Below are positions 4,670-5,054 of a stretch of DNA of 5,054 nt, piece after piece (positions within the stretch are counted from its first letter, which is position 1; the number at the start of each line of letters is the position of its first letter). The notes beneath the pieces were generated by a model. That model ran no database searches, was not told the origin of the DNA, and was given only the letters and a program-made list of their open reading frames with translations. The stretch is from an uncultured Actinomycetes bacterium (GTDB taxonomy: Bacteria > Actinomycetota > Thermoleophilia > Solirubrobacterales > 70-9), in NCBI GenBank assembly GCA_946479725.1, contig CAMLHB010000179.1, positions 1 through 5,054 of the forward strand, written 5' to 3'. The translations under genes and the position numbers were made by a program.

Positions 4670-5054
<385 letters not shown>

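Overview
The window reads as a high-GC actinobacterial chromosome segment. The rRNA sequences, the short-form HisG with a HisZ partner, frequent GTG starts and a mycobacterial-type LexA box all fit Actinomycetota. The class Thermoleophilia (Solirubrobacterales-like) is my best guess, but it rests on general resemblance and was not tested by a search.

Layout. Positions 1-3043 hold a leftward (minus-strand) cluster: murA (peptidoglycan precursor synthesis), then hisZ, hisG and the first 30 codons of a gene that is probably hisD. Both hisZ/hisG and hisG/hisD overlap by four bases (GTGA), so these three are almost certainly cotranscribed and translationally coupled. murA lies 36 bases upstream of hisZ. 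A 26-base gap separates murA from a divergent, rightward gene (3070-3999) for a membrane-anchored alpha/beta hydrolase. Inside that gap the sequence TAGGGTA gives a TANNNT-type -10 hexamer on each strand, so both genes may fire from one symmetric promoter with very short leaders.

Positions 4000-4486 hold no well-conserved gene. Their main content is a near-perfect LexA/SOS box (4087-4100) that overlaps the ATG of a 79-codon reading frame, just downstream of a TANNNT -10 match. The reading frame looks protein-like for about 35 residues and then becomes an Arg/Ser/Ala-rich tail, so it may be a small SOS gene or the decayed 5' end of a longer one. After it comes a dense cluster of inverted and direct repeats (4333-4477), where rightward transcription meets the end of an rRNA operon.

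Positions 4487-5054 are the end of a leftward rRNA operon: the last ~385 bases of 23S rRNA, a short spacer and a complete 5S rRNA, followed by a strong 13-bp hairpin that lacks a U-tract.

Points worth attention are the SOS box on an unrecognised gene, the Cys-to-Asp change in the MurA active site (predicting fosfomycin insensitivity), the symmetric divergent promoter, and the repeat cluster at the end of the rRNA operon. I found no mobile element, CRISPR array, tRNA or clearly new multi-gene system.
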